A stretch of DNA of 64,000 bases. Origin: Halomonas sp. (GTDB lineage: Bacteria; Pseudomonadota; Gammaproteobacteria; Pseudomonadales; Halomonadaceae). Location of the stretch: assembly GCF_029263665.1 (NCBI RefSeq), contig NZ_JAJUFQ010000022.1:1-64000 (forward strand), read 5' to 3'. Shown here in pieces: positions 34,296 to 43,918 of the stretch. Numbering within the stretch: the first letter of the stretch is position 1; the number at the start of each line of letters is the position of its first letter. A program made the translations under genes and the position numbers. Below the pieces are notes generated by a model. That model was given only the letters and a program-made list of their open reading frames with translations, ran no database searches and was not told the origin of the DNA.

Positions 34296-35048
34296 CTACC
34301 TGGGGTTGCTGGTTCCGGCTGCCGCCGCTGCCATTGCCGCAGGAGATGCGCCGGATGCCACTACCACGTCGCGAAACCCTAGTTGTTCGGCCAGTGTAGC
34401 CAACCGCTGGCTGGAAACGATAAGCGGTTGGTACAACGCAGTCTTTGAACACCATCTTGCCAGATGTTCAAGAATTTCTCCGCTACTGACTACCAACGCC
34501 CTATATTGTGCCGAACTGAGGCGCCATTGATCCGTCCTGGAAGGCTCCATCAACCGCCGTCGATAGACTTCCAGACGAGTCACACGCGCTCCCCGTTCAG
34601 CCAGGGCATCAGCCAGCAATGTTCGGCCGCCTTGACCGGCGACCAGCAAAACCTTTTGTTCATCAAGCTGACGCAATGACCCCAGCGCCAACAACCCCTC
34701 GCTGGTTTCATTCCCCACCGTGGGCACCCTGGCGCGAACCCCCAGGGCCTGATACAACACTGAGGCAGTTGCCTCACCCACTGCATATAGCGCCAGGCCC
34801 TGGGGCAGTTGCGGCCAGTAACGATCCAGTGCGTCTATCAGACACTCGGCGGCAGCGGGACTGATCACCACTACCTTATGGAACTGGTCAATATCGAGCC
34901 ACACTGCGCGCATGCCTGCTGATTCCGGCACAACTTCCTGTGTCATCACTTCCATCCGCTCCACTTCCAGGCCATAGGCCTGGATGGCCGCAGCCAATGG
35001 CTCGGCTCGACTACCGGGTCGGGTGATGATGACAGGGCAGTCAGCCAT
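34296..35048 (-). CDS. hemD: Uroporphyrinogen-III synthase
   Basis: A 250-residue enzyme closing hydroxymethylbilane into uroporphyrinogen III. The ATG at 35048 overlaps the hemC stop (ATGA); the TTG one codon earlier is not needed. Family cues are the opening VIITRPGSRAEPLAAAIQAY, VVISPAAAECLID and VTRLEVYRRR. The two-domain alpha/beta layout is intact. The sequence of this family is poorly conserved, so context supports the call. Confidence 0.92.
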   Translation of the reverse strand: MADCPVIITRPGSRAEPLAAAIQAYGLEVERMEVMTQEVVPESAGMRAVWLDIDQFHKVVVISPAAAECLIDALDRYWPQLPQGLALYAVGEATASVLYQALGVRARVPTVGNETSEGLLALGSLRQLDEQKVLLVAGQGGRTLLADALAERGARVTRLEVYRRRLMEPSRTDQWRLSSAQYRALVVSSGEILEHLARWCSKTALYQPLIVSSQRLATLAEQLGFRDVVVASGASPAAMAAAAAGTSNPR

Positions 35049-35986
35049 CAATGCTGCCCATAGATGTCGGCAAGGATCTCGCCAGCTCCCTGGTCGAGCA
35101 ATTCCTCAGCGACGCGAATCCCCAATGCCTCTGGCTCTTCTGCCGAACCACGGCTTTCAGCGCGCAGTACGCGGGTTCCGTCGGGATTGCCCACCAGCGC
35201 CCGCAGCCACAGAGTCCGCTCGTCCTCGAGCACGGCATAACCTGCTATCGGTACCTGACAACCACCCTCAAGGCGGGTATTCATTGCCCGCTCGGCACGG
35301 ACCCGAGCAGACGTTTCCGGGTCATCCAATGGCACCAGCAGCGATACCAGCTCAGCATCATGCATCCGGCACTCGATACCTAGGGCCCCTTGCCCACACG
35401 CAGGCAGGCAGACTTCCGGGGGCAATTCCTGAGCAATGCGATCTCCCAGTCCCAGGCGCTTGAGCCCGGAGGTGGCCAATAGGATGGCATCAAAGTCGCC
35501 TGCATCAAGCTTGCTCAGCCGAGTTTGCACATTGCCGCGCAGGCTGAGAATTTCCAGATCAGGGCGTGCCTCACTCAACTGCAGGCCGCGACGCAGGCTG
35601 GAGGTACCGACACGCGCACCTTCGGGCAGTTCATCCAGGCAAGCGTAATGGTTGGAAACAAGGGCATCCGTAGGTTCCGCTCCCGCCAGGATGACTGACA
35701 ACCCTAGGCCTTCGGGAAACTGCATCGGCACATCCTTCATCGAATGCACGGCAATGTCGGCACGGCCATCCAGCATGGCCTCTTCGAGTTCCTTGACGAA
35801 CAACCCTTTGCCACCGACTTTGGCCAGTGGGGTATCGAGAATCTTGTCGCCTCTGGTCGACATGGCAACCAATTCGATTTCAAGCCCCGGATGAAGCGCC
35901 TTCAAGCGATCGCGCACATGCTCGGCTTGCCACATGGCCAGCGGGCTTTTGCGGGTCGCGATACGCAGTGTCGACGTATATTGCAC
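35048..35986 (-). CDS. hemC: Hydroxymethylbilane synthase (porphobilinogen deaminase)
   Basis: A 312-residue enzyme joining four porphobilinogens. LRIATRKSPLAMWQAEHVRD starts the protein; VGGKGLFVKELEEAML, VGTSSLRRGLQLSEARPDLE and the cofactor-binding cysteine in LEGGCQVPIAGY near residue 242 are all present. The start codon is GTG 35986 with GGGAG upstream; no nearer ATG fits. First gene of a fully overlapping leftward hemC-D-X-Y group, divergent from argH. Confidence 0.95.
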   Translation of the reverse strand: MQYTSTLRIATRKSPLAMWQAEHVRDRLKALHPGLEIELVAMSTRGDKILDTPLAKVGGKGLFVKELEEAMLDGRADIAVHSMKDVPMQFPEGLGLSVILAGAEPTDALVSNHYACLDELPEGARVGTSSLRRGLQLSEARPDLEILSLRGNVQTRLSKLDAGDFDAILLATSGLKRLGLGDRIAQELPPEVCLPACGQGALGIECRMHDAELVSLLVPLDDPETSARVRAERAMNTRLEGGCQVPIAGYAVLEDERTLWLRALVGNPDGTRVLRAESRGSAEEPEALGIRVAEELLDQGAGEILADIYGQH

Positions 35987-36267
35987 TTGTTTCTCCCTGA
36001 CCGGACGGCCTGTCCACCGGTTTTGCTTTATATAGTGAAATGAATGCCACCATCATAATGCACCACCGGTATCAGTAAAATCGCAGTCCCGTTACTGGCA
36101 GGTATCCCGTCTGTCATTATCATCACCCTCCCCCTCGCCACAGGGTGCGACTCTGGTACACTTTCAGCATATCTCGACGCCGTTCCAAGGCACGATGGCC
36201 ACTCAGCCAGGTCGTCCCTGATGGACCCGAGCGTCGCTCGCGAACCCGATGCAGGAATTCCAGCCCA
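35987..36267. other. hemC / argH divergent intergenic region
   Basis: Contains the divergent promoters, which I cannot place with certainty. TTTATATAGTG near 36026-36036 is an AT-rich candidate -10 region. Open frames overlapping here (36028-36420 minus strand and the 36145 extension of argH) show no family similarity. Confidence 0.4.
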
Positions 36268-37698
36268 ATGAGCCAGACCACCAATCAGTCCTGGGGCGGC
36301 CGCTTCAGCGAACCTACCGATGCCTTTGTCGCCCGCTTCACCGCTTCGGTTGACTTCGATCAACGCATGGCCCGCCACGATATCCAGGGTTCCATTGCCC
36401 ATGCCACCATGCTGGCACACGTCGGTGTGCTCAGCGAGGACGAGCGTGACGCCATCGTAGCAGGACTCAAGGAGATCCTGCAGGAAATCGAAGCTGGCAC
36501 CTTCGAGTGGTCAGTTGCCTTGGAAGACGTGCACATGAATATCGAAGCACGTCTGACGCAAAAAATCGGCATTACCGGCAAGAAACTGCATACAGGCCGC
36601 TCTCGCAATGATCAGGTGGCAACGGATATCCGGCTGTACATGCGCGATGAAATCGATGCGGTTGCCGCCGAACTGGCCCGCTTGCGCGCAGGTCTGATCG
36701 AACTGGCCGACCGCGAGGCCGATACGATCATGCCTGGCTTCACCCACCTGCAGACAGCTCAGCCGGTGACTTTCGGACACCACCTGCTGGCCTGGCAGGA
36801 AATGCTGGCCCGCGACCACGAGCGTCTGCTTGACTGTCGCAAGCGCGTCAATGTGATGCCGTTGGGCGCCGCCGCCCTGGCCGGTACCACCTATCCCATC
36901 GATCGTCACCTGACGGCTGAACTGCTGGGCTTCGAGCGTCCCGCCGAAAACAGCCTGGATGCGGTCAGTGATCGCGACTTCGGCATCGAGTTTACGGCCT
37001 TTGCCAGCCTGCTCTTGATGCACTTGTCACGCATGAGCGAAGAGCTGGTGCTGTGGACCAGCGCCCAGTTCGATTTCATCAACCTGCCGGACCGCTTCTG
37101 CACCGGCTCCTCGATCATGCCGCAGAAGAAGAACCCCGACGTGCCGGAACTGGTTCGCGGCAAGACGGGACGTGTGTATGGTCACCTGATCGGTCTGCTG
37201 ACACTGATGAAGTCTCAGCCACTGGCCTACAACAAGGACAACCAGGAGGACAAGGAGCCCTTGTTCGATACCCTGGACACGGTACTTGGTTGCCTGCGCG
37301 CCTTTGCCGACATGATTCCGGCCATCGAGTCCAAGAAGGACTCCATGCGCGAAGCCGCTCGCCGCGGATTTTCCACGGCCACCGATCTGGCCGACTACCT
37401 GGTGCGCAAGGGAGTCGCATTCCGTGATGCCCATGAAATCGTCGGGCTCTCCGTGGCCTACGGCATCCAGAACCACAAGGACTTGTCCGAGATGAGTCTG
37501 AATGAATTGCGTCAGTTCTCTGACGTGATCGAAGCCGACGTTTTTGAGGTGCTGACCCTGGAAGGTTCCGTGGCCGCACGTAACCACATCGGTGGCACCG
37601 CACCCGACCAGGTTCGCGCTGCTGCCCAGCGTGCCCGCGATGCTCTGGCCCAGTTCGTGACAACCCAGCAGGCAACGACAGAGGAACATGATCAATGA
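36268..37698 (+). CDS. argH: Argininosuccinate lyase
   Basis: A 476-residue enzyme splitting argininosuccinate into arginine and fumarate. The start at 36268 gives the typical MSQTTNQSWGGRFSEPTDAF beginning; an upstream frame from 36145 adds 41 atypical residues. HTGRSRNDQVATDIRLYMRD, FTHLQTAQPVTFGHHLLAW and the fumarase-superfamily signature GSSIMPQKKNPD near residue 282 are present. Its stop overlaps the lptM start (ATGA). Confidence 0.95.
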   Translation: MSQTTNQSWGGRFSEPTDAFVARFTASVDFDQRMARHDIQGSIAHATMLAHVGVLSEDERDAIVAGLKEILQEIEAGTFEWSVALEDVHMNIEARLTQKIGITGKKLHTGRSRNDQVATDIRLYMRDEIDAVAAELARLRAGLIELADREADTIMPGFTHLQTAQPVTFGHHLLAWQEMLARDHERLLDCRKRVNVMPLGAAALAGTTYPIDRHLTAELLGFERPAENSLDAVSDRDFGIEFTAFASLLLMHLSRMSEELVLWTSAQFDFINLPDRFCTGSSIMPQKKNPDVPELVRGKTGRVYGHLIGLLTLMKSQPLAYNKDNQEDKEPLFDTLDTVLGCLRAFADMIPAIESKKDSMREAARRGFSTATDLADYLVRKGVAFRDAHEIVGLSVAYGIQNHKDLSEMSLNELRQFSDVIEADVFEVLTLEGSVAARNHIGGTAPDQVRAAAQRARDALAQFVTTQQATTEEHDQ

Positions 37699-37943
37699 GA
37701 CCGACTTTTGTTGTTGCGCTGTTGTTGAGTGCTCTGCTGGGCTTGGCAGGATGCGGCCAGAAAGGACCTCTGTACCATCCTGATGACGAGGAAGCTGCCA
37801 AGCGCTACGACCCGGCCAGCCAGCTGGAGGAAGACCAGCAAGACGAAGAGACCGAGCAGGACGCCACTGCCCCGGACACTACTGACGGCAACACTCAAGA
37901 CAGCGCGACTCAAGACAGCACTTCAGCGGCAGGCGAGAACTGA
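37695..37943 (+). CDS. lptM: LptM (YifL-type) small lipoprotein
   Basis: An 82-residue lipoprotein. The lipobox LAGC puts the lipidated cysteine at residue 20, followed by GQKGPLYHPDD, the hallmark of the family. The remainder is very acidic and Asp/Gln/Thr-rich, longer than in E. coli. LptM assists maturation of LptD in the outer-membrane lipopolysaccharide translocon. It overlaps argH and is followed two bases later by lysA, a conserved order. Confidence 0.88.
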   Translation: MRPTFVVALLLSALLGLAGCGQKGPLYHPDDEEAAKRYDPASQLEEDQQDEETEQDATAPDTTDGNTQDSATQDSTSAAGEN

Positions 37944-37945
37944 GA

Positions 37946-39214
37946 ATGGATCATTTTGAATATCGTGACGGCCAGCTCCATGCCGAACAGGTGCCTCTGG
38001 CACGTATTGCCGATGAAGTGGGAACTCCTTGCTATGTCTATTCCCGAGCCACTCTGGAACGCCACTTCAAGGCCTACCAGAATGCCCTGGGTGAACACCC
38101 GCATCTGATCTGTTATGCGGTCAAGGCCAACAGCAACCTGGCCGTGCTCAACGTGCTGGCACGCCTGGGCGCTGGCTTCGACATCGTCTCTGTGGGTGAG
38201 CTGGAGCGCGTGCTGGCCGCTGGTGGAGATCCTGCCAAGGTGGTGTTCTCCGGTGTCGCCAAGCAGGAAGACGAGATGGCCCGAGCTCTGCAGGTGGGCA
38301 TCAAGTGTTTCAACGTGGAATCGCGTCCTGAACTGGAGCGACTTGACGCAGTGGCCGGCCGTCTCGGCGTCATTGCTCCAGTGTCCTTGCGCGTCAACCC
38401 GGATGTGGACGCCGGCACTCATCCCTATATTTCCACTGGTCTCAAGGACAACAAATTCGGTATCCCGGTAGAGCAGGCCTTCGAGGTCTATCAGCAGGCA
38501 GCTTCTCTGCCGAACCTGCGTGTCGCTGGCCTGGACTGTCATATCGGCTCTCAGCTGACAGACACAGCCCCGTTCCTTGATGCCCTGGAGCGCCTGTTAC
38601 TGCTGCTCGACCGCCTGCGTGAACAAGGTATCGAAGTCGATCACCTGGACCTCGGTGGCGGCTTGGGTGTGCCTTATCGCGATGAAACGCCCCCCGAACC
38701 CTTCGCTTACGCCTCACAGTTACTCGAACGCCTGGCTCGCTGGGAAGGTGGCAAGCAACTGACCCTGCTGTTCGAACCGGGACGTTCCATTGCCGCCAAT
38801 GCAGGCACGATGCTGACCCGGGTGACATACCTCAAGCCCGGTGAGACCAAGAACTTCGCCATCGTCGATGCAGCAATGAATGATCTGATTCGACCAGCGC
38901 TGTATCAGGCCTGGCAGGCCATTCTCCCCGTTGATACCCGCGAGCCCCGCGACGCAGCCATCTATGATGTCGTTGGCCCTGTATGCGAAACGGGAGATTT
39001 TCTCGGTAAAGAACGTGAACTGGCCATTGCTCCGGGAGATCTGCTGGCAGTACGTTCCGCCGGTGCCTATGGTTTCGTCATGGCATCGAATTACAACAGT
39101 CGCCCTCGAGCCGCCGAGGTCATGGTCGATGGCGATCGTTATCAGGTCGTGCGCAAGCGCGAGACGTTGAGTGATCTGTGGGCCGGCGAAACATTGCTGG
39201 AGGATCCGCGCTGA
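37946..39214 (+). CDS. lysA: Diaminopimelate decarboxylase
   Basis: A 422-residue PLP enzyme making lysine from meso-diaminopimelate. HLICYAVKANSN contains the PLP lysine K60. HIGSQLTDTAPF, DLGGGLGVPYRD, FEPGRSIAANAGTML and GPVCETGDFL (active-site Cys of the partner subunit) follow. Stop TGA overlaps dapF. Together with dapF it covers the last steps from LL-DAP to lysine and cell-wall DAP. Confidence 0.96.
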   Translation: MDHFEYRDGQLHAEQVPLARIADEVGTPCYVYSRATLERHFKAYQNALGEHPHLICYAVKANSNLAVLNVLARLGAGFDIVSVGELERVLAAGGDPAKVVFSGVAKQEDEMARALQVGIKCFNVESRPELERLDAVAGRLGVIAPVSLRVNPDVDAGTHPYISTGLKDNKFGIPVEQAFEVYQQAASLPNLRVAGLDCHIGSQLTDTAPFLDALERLLLLLDRLREQGIEVDHLDLGGGLGVPYRDETPPEPFAYASQLLERLARWEGGKQLTLLFEPGRSIAANAGTMLTRVTYLKPGETKNFAIVDAAMNDLIRPALYQAWQAILPVDTREPRDAAIYDVVGPVCETGDFLGKERELAIAPGDLLAVRSAGAYGFVMASNYNSRPRAAEVMVDGDRYQVVRKRETLSDLWAGETLLEDPR

Positions 39215-40047
39215 TGCTGTTGCACTTCACCAAGATGCATGGGCTCGGCAACGATTTCATGGTTGTCGACCTGGTCACCCAGCGGGCCAGATTGGATGCT
39301 GATGAAGTCCGGCGCCTGGCTGATCGCCGATTCGGGATTGGCTTCGATCAGCTATTGATCGTCGAGCCGCCTCGGGATCCCGACATGGACTTCCGCTATC
39401 GCATCTACAACGCGGATGGCAGTGAGGTGGAAAACTGCGGCAACGGAGCGCGCTGTTTCGCTCGTTTCGTACTCGACAAGCGCTTGACCCATAAACGCCA
39501 GATCAAGGTGGAAACCGCAGGTGGGCCTCTGGTGTTGAATGTTCTCGACGATGATCAAGTCAGTGTCGATATGGGGATGCCACGCTTCGCTCCTGAGTCG
39601 TTGCCTTTTGAGGCCGACGCGGACCTGCTGCGTCATGGACTCGATGTAGGCGGCGAGCATGTCGAGATTGGCGTAGTATCCATGGGCAACCCTCATGCAG
39701 TTCTGCGCGTCGACAATGTCGACAGCGCTCCCGTCGAACATCTGGGGCCGGCCATCGAGGCACACCCCCGCTTCCCCAAGCGGGTCAATGTCGGGTTCAT
39801 GCAGGTGGTATCTTCTCAGGAAATTCGCCTGCGGGTCTTCGAACGCGGCAGTGGCGAAACCCTGGCCTGCGGCACGGGTGCGTGTGCGGCAGTTGCCAGC
39901 GGCATTCGCCAAGGGTTGTTGACGAGTCCTGTCAAGGTGCGCCTGCCAGGAGGCGATCTGAGCATTCGCTGGGACGGCGATGGCTCAGCGTTGATCATGA
40001 CGGGGCCCGCAGAGCGGGTTTACGATGGTCGTGTGCTATTGAAATAG
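39214..40047 (+). CDS. dapF: Diaminopimelate epimerase
   Basis: A 277-residue cofactor-independent epimerase turning LL-DAP into meso-DAP. The paired catalytic cysteines are in ADGSEVENCGNGARC (C75) and ETLACGTGACA (near C219). ATG 39214 overlaps the lysA stop (TGATG); the earlier in-frame ATG at 39178 lies inside lysA. The opening HFTKMHGLGNDFMVVD is typical. A 94-bp gap precedes the DUF484 gene. Confidence 0.96.
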   Translation: MLLHFTKMHGLGNDFMVVDLVTQRARLDADEVRRLADRRFGIGFDQLLIVEPPRDPDMDFRYRIYNADGSEVENCGNGARCFARFVLDKRLTHKRQIKVETAGGPLVLNVLDDDQVSVDMGMPRFAPESLPFEADADLLRHGLDVGGEHVEIGVVSMGNPHAVLRVDNVDSAPVEHLGPAIEAHPRFPKRVNVGFMQVVSSQEIRLRVFERGSGETLACGTGACAAVASGIRQGLLTSPVKVRLPGGDLSIRWDGDGSALIMTGPAERVYDGRVLLK

Positions 40048-40141
40048 GGATTGGGCACCGACTATCCATCAATAAAGACCCATCCATGAATAATAAGGTC
40101 TATCGATAATTAACAGGCCGTTTGCAAGGGAGAACAACCCC

Positions 40142-40861
40142 ATGTCCCAAGCTGCCCCCGAGCCGCGCAAGACCCTTGACCCGGATCGCGTGGCCGAATG
40201 GCTGGCTCGACACCCGGATTTCTTCGTCGGGCGCGAGGGCCTGCTGCAGCAGCTCACGGTGCCCCATCCCGAAACCAAAGGCGCCACATCCCTGCTTGAG
40301 CGTCTGGTACACGACCTGCGCCAGCGCTCCCAGAGTGCCGAACAGCGTCTTGAGCAACTGCTTGATTCAGCACGCCACAACGAAGCCCAGTACCGGCGTA
40401 CACGAGAGCTGATGCTGGCGTTGCTGGAAGCAGAGGACAACGATGCGCTCGGCCAGGCTCTGGCGACCCATCTGAGCGAGCGCTTCCAGACTCCGGCCGT
40501 GTCGCTATGGTGTCCTGCCAGCCTGACTGACAATGCACCCACGCCTCCTCAAGCACCGCGCCATGTGCTGGATGAGCATACCGGCCAACGCCTGGCTGCC
40601 ATGCTGGAAGGACGCGCCAGTCGCTGTACCCGTCTGACACCTACAGATTGGAAGCGCCTGATTCCCCATGCCAAGGCGCCCACCAAGACAGGCTCCTGCG
40701 CCATTGCCAAGCTGACCCTGGGTGAACCTCAGGGATACCTGGTGCTGGCCAGCCCCGACCCGGAGCACTTCTGCGCCAGCATGGATACGCTATTCACCGA
40801 ATATCTGGCGGATGTTCTCGTACGCCTGTCGACAAGGCTCAATGGACACCCGCATGGCTGA
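40142..40861 (+). CDS. DUF484 family protein (YigA-like)
   Basis: A 239-residue cytoplasmic protein. WLARHPDFFVGREGLLQQLTVPHP and SLLERLVHDLRQRSQ mark the N-terminal DUF484 region with a coiled-coil stretch; the C-terminal half looks like a GAF-like domain (YLVLASPDPEHFCASMDTLF). DUF484 proteins are found between dapF and xerC in many gammaproteobacteria, as here; function is unknown. Its end overlaps the xerC start by eight bases. Confidence 0.88.
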   Translation: MSQAAPEPRKTLDPDRVAEWLARHPDFFVGREGLLQQLTVPHPETKGATSLLERLVHDLRQRSQSAEQRLEQLLDSARHNEAQYRRTRELMLALLEAEDNDALGQALATHLSERFQTPAVSLWCPASLTDNAPTPPQAPRHVLDEHTGQRLAAMLEGRASRCTRLTPTDWKRLIPHAKAPTKTGSCAIAKLTLGEPQGYLVLASPDPEHFCASMDTLFTEYLADVLVRLSTRLNGHPHG

Positions 40862-41771
40862 CCATCAGCCAACAGACAAGCTGGAAGGAGAGGTAGCCGA
40901 ATTTCTTGAAGAACTCGGCCAGACAGCCTCTCCAGCGACTCTGGATGCCTATCGACGCGACCTGGGTACATGGCTGGCCTATCGTGCAGAACAAGGTCTG
41001 GAAACTACGCCACTGGATAGCAACAGCATCCGCCGTTTTCTTGCCTCCGAGCGGGCACGAGGCTTGGCTCCGCGCAGTCTGCAACGTCGCCGTGCTGCTC
41101 TGTCACGCTTCTGTGAGCACCAGATCAAGCACCAGCGCCTCTCACATAACCCAGTGACACTGAGTCGTGGTCCACGAACACCTCGAGATCTGCCCAAACC
41201 CGTTGACGTGGATCAACTGGCTCGTTTTCTCGATACGCCCCATGATGGCTCTCCGTTATCGGTGCGCGACCAGGCCATGCTGGAGCTGCTCTATTCCAGT
41301 GGCCTGCGTCTGGCGGAGCTGGCGGCGCTGGACCTCAGCGATCTGCAGTCCCAACGTGTACGCGTGATAGGCAAAGGCTCCAAACCACGCCAGGTGCCGG
41401 TAGGAAGGCGTGCTCGAGAAGCTCTGCAAGACTGGCTCGCGCTGCGCACGACTCTAGCGGCAGAGGGGGAAACAGCCTTGTTCGTCGGCCAACAGGGCAA
41501 GCGCCTCGGCCACCGTGCCATTCAGAGCCGGCTGGTCACACAGGCCCGGCGCCGAGGCTTGCCTGAACACTTGCATCCACATCGGCTGCGCCATTCCTTT
41601 GCCAGTCACTTGCTGGAGTCCAGTCAGGATTTGCGCGCCGTGCAAGAGTTGCTCGGTCATGCAAACCTTTCGACCACACAGGTCTATACCCGGCTCGATT
41701 GGCAACATCTGGCGCAGAGTTATGATCAGGCTCATCCTAGAGCCAAGCGTAAAGATCGAGACCTCTCATGA
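40854..41771 (+). CDS. xerC: Tyrosine recombinase XerC
   Basis: A 305-residue recombinase that with XerD resolves chromosome dimers at dif. Catalytic residues seen: R152 in SSGLRLAEL, the HPHRLRHSF box with H243 and R246, and nucleophile Y278 in TQVYTRLDW. The start MADHQPTDKL at 40854 is chosen over the longer 40722 frame inside DUF484; ATG 40842 is an alternative. Stop overlaps the HAD gene (ATGA). The order dapF-DUF484-xerC-HAD matches E. coli and shows this is the housekeeping copy rather than a mobile integrase. Confidence 0.95.
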   Translation: MADHQPTDKLEGEVAEFLEELGQTASPATLDAYRRDLGTWLAYRAEQGLETTPLDSNSIRRFLASERARGLAPRSLQRRRAALSRFCEHQIKHQRLSHNPVTLSRGPRTPRDLPKPVDVDQLARFLDTPHDGSPLSVRDQAMLELLYSSGLRLAELAALDLSDLQSQRVRVIGKGSKPRQVPVGRRAREALQDWLALRTTLAAEGETALFVGQQGKRLGHRAIQSRLVTQARRRGLPEHLHPHRLRHSFASHLLESSQDLRAVQELLGHANLSTTQVYTRLDWQHLAQSYDQAHPRAKRKDRDLS

Positions 41772-42502
41772 TCAAGGCTCTGACCTTCGACCTCGATGAC
41801 ACCTTGTGGGATAACGATGGTGTCATGCATCGTACTGAACACGGCCACTTCGAATGGTTGGTGAGCGAGTTGGCTCTCTGGCAGCAGCGTCGAGGCGAAC
41901 CACTGACACCCCCCATCTCGCTACAAGACTATCAACGTGAGCGCGTGGCACTAGGCAAGCGCTGCTGGGCGCGGCGTGGGGATTTTACCTGGCTGCGCGA
42001 GCGTACCCTGGCCCATCTACTGGAAGAAAGTGGCCTGAACAGGGCCAGCGCTCATCTCTGGGCGGCCCTCGCCATGAATCACTTCCACGCCCTGCGCGTG
42101 AAAGTCACGCCCTTCCCAGGGGTCGATGACATGCTCGGCAGGCTCAGGCAGAGCTATCGCCTCGGCAGCATCACCAATGGCAACGTGGCTTTCCAGCGTA
42201 TTCCTCTGTCGCGCCACTTCCAGCACCGCATTGCCGCCGGAGAGCTGCTCGCTCCCAAGCCAGACCCGCGCCCTTTCCTGGCCATGCTTGCGTTACTTGG
42301 TGTGAAGCCCCATGAGACACTCCATATCGGAGACTCATGGGAAGAAGATGTCATACCTGCCCTGCGTCTGGGCATGCAGGCAGTGTGGATCGCTCCCACC
42401 GAGCTTCTGGTCAACGACCCCCTGCCACTTGGCGTGGTGCGCTTGCCCCTGGTGACTGAGCTCGAGGCACTGCTCGCTGCCGACGGGGGCTGGCGCCACT
42501 AG
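41768..42502 (+). CDS. HAD-family hydrolase (YigB-like)
   Basis: A 244-residue haloacid-dehalogenase-type phosphatase. Motif I is LTFDLDDTLWDN, motif II SITNGN, motif III lysine in APKPDPRPF and motif IV HIGDSWEEDV. In E. coli the YigB homologue hydrolyses FMN and sugar phosphates; the position after xerC is the same here. The last four bases overlap the opposing engB stop. Confidence 0.9.
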   Translation: MIKALTFDLDDTLWDNDGVMHRTEHGHFEWLVSELALWQQRRGEPLTPPISLQDYQRERVALGKRCWARRGDFTWLRERTLAHLLEESGLNRASAHLWAALAMNHFHALRVKVTPFPGVDDMLGRLRQSYRLGSITNGNVAFQRIPLSRHFQHRIAAGELLAPKPDPRPFLAMLALLGVKPHETLHIGDSWEEDVIPALRLGMQAVWIAPTELLVNDPLPLGVVRLPLVTELEALLAADGGWRH

Positions 42503-43119
42503 CCTGCCACACCTGTTTCACCTTCCATCCAGCTGTCCAGGCGCTGATGGACGTCTTCCACGCCCTGACGCTTGAGGGAAGAGAACAGCTGGATGCTGAT
42601 CAGGTCCTCCCATTCACGCAGCCTTGAACGCACCTGTTGCAGAGCGTTCTTGGCTGCCCCTTTCTTCAGCTTGTCGGCCTTGGTCAGCAGGATATGGACA
42701 GGAAGATCACGTTCATCGGCGACCTCGAGCAAGTCGAGATCAAACTCGGTCAGGGGGTGCCGAACGTCCATGACCAGCACCAGCCCCCTGAGTGAAGCTC
42801 TCCGGTGCAGGTAATCCGACAGATGGCGCTGCCATTCCTGCTTGATATTCTCTGGCACCTTGGCGTAACCATAGCCGGGGAGATCAACCAGACGCCGTTC
42901 GACATCATCTCCCAGGGAGAAAATGTTGATCAGTTGGGTTCGGCCAGGTGTCTTGGAAGTTCGCGCCAGCGCCTTCTGCTGGGTGATGGCATTGATCGCA
43001 CTGGACTTGCCCGCATTGGAACGGCCAGCAAAGGCGACTTCCACACCGCTGTCGACCGGACATTTGGCGAGCGTGGGTGCACTGGTCAGAAAACGAGCCG
43101 TGGAATACTTGAGCGGCAT
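42499..43119 (-). CDS. engB: Ribosome biogenesis GTPase YihA/EngB
   Basis: A 206-residue essential GTPase involved in large ribosomal subunit assembly. G1 GRSNAGKSS, switch region TSKTPGRTQLIN, G3 LVDLPGYGYAKV and G4 LTKADK are intact. The start MPLKYSTARFL at 43119 aligns with known EngB N-termini; the longer frame to 43182 adds an atypical hydrophobic leader. Convergent with the HAD gene, divergent from cytochrome c4. Confidence 0.93.
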   Translation of the reverse strand: MPLKYSTARFLTSAPTLAKCPVDSGVEVAFAGRSNAGKSSAINAITQQKALARTSKTPGRTQLINIFSLGDDVERRLVDLPGYGYAKVPENIKQEWQRHLSDYLHRRASLRGLVLVMDVRHPLTEFDLDLLEVADERDLPVHILLTKADKLKKGAAKNALQQVRSRLREWEDLISIQLFSSLKRQGVEDVHQRLDSWMEGETGVAG

Positions 43120-43306
43120 GGGAAGAGAACATCCTGCTGGTAAGAAGATTAGAAACCCGATGATGGAGACATTGTGTCTCATCGGCAGCGATTGATTATA
43201 GTGAAGCCATTGGCGTCAATGCTCGGGCACCCCATCATACCATCGTGCCCTTATGGTCGCCGGCGAAAAGAGCACATAAAAACGACCACAGGTAAGTGAG
43301 CTAGCG

Positions 43307-43918
43307 ATGAGACGAATATTGGCAAGCCTGGCAATTCTCATTGGTGCTGTCAGCACCGCCCATGGCGACGCTCAAAGCGACGCCAATGCCGATGCCGGCC
43401 GCGACAAGGCAAAAGTATGTTCTGCCTGTCATGGCCCCACTGGACAGAGTCCTGCTCCATTGTTTCCCCATCTTGCAGGCCAGCATGAGTCCTATCTCGC
43501 CCAACAGATCATGGATATTCGAGACGGCAAGCGTCAGGTACCGCAAATGGCTGCCATGGTGGCGGGGTTCAGTGACCAGGATGCCTGGAATGTCGCCGCC
43601 TTCTTCGCCAGCCAGGAACTCCCGCAAGGCGAAGCCTCCCCGAACCCGGAGCAGCTCGAACGAGGACAGGAACTCTATCGTGCTGGCGATATCGAGCAAG
43701 GCATTCCTGCCTGCTCCTCCTGCCATGGACCCAGTGGAGCAGGCATTGCCTCTGCAGGTTATCCGGCATTGTCCGGGCAGTACTCCGACTACATCGTGAC
43801 CAGCCTCAAGGCCTACGCTGCCGGCAGTCGGGACAATAGCATCATGGCCGATGTGGCCACCAAGCTGGGCGAGTCCGACATGCAGGCCGTGGCCAACTAT
43901 ATCCAGGGGCTACGCTAG
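43307..43918 (+). CDS. Dihaem cytochrome c4
   Basis: A 203-residue periplasmic electron carrier with a signal peptide (LASLAILIGAVSTAHG) and two haem-binding motifs, CSACH at residues 38-42 and CSSCH at 136-140. Two homologous cytochrome domains with distal methionines (VPQMAAMV, NSIMADVA) complete the fold. It passes electrons to terminal oxidases. The two-gene neighbourhood cytochrome c4-dsbA-EEP follows engB as in pseudomonads. The stop codon lies in an 18-bp tandem duplication. Confidence 0.92.
   Translation: MRRILASLAILIGAVSTAHGDAQSDANADAGRDKAKVCSACHGPTGQSPAPLFPHLAGQHESYLAQQIMDIRDGKRQVPQMAAMVAGFSDQDAWNVAAFFASQELPQGEASPNPEQLERGQELYRAGDIEQGIPACSSCHGPSGAGIASAGYPALSGQYSDYIVTSLKAYAAGSRDNSIMADVATKLGESDMQAVANYIQGLR

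Noticed and set aside
36028..36420. 130-residue minus-strand frame between hemC and argH
   Set aside because: Overlaps the argH start and the divergent promoters; no similarity.
40854..41771. XerC as a mobile-element integrase
   Set aside because: Conserved housekeeping neighbourhood (dapF, DUF484, HAD) and no att sites, tRNA or cargo genes.
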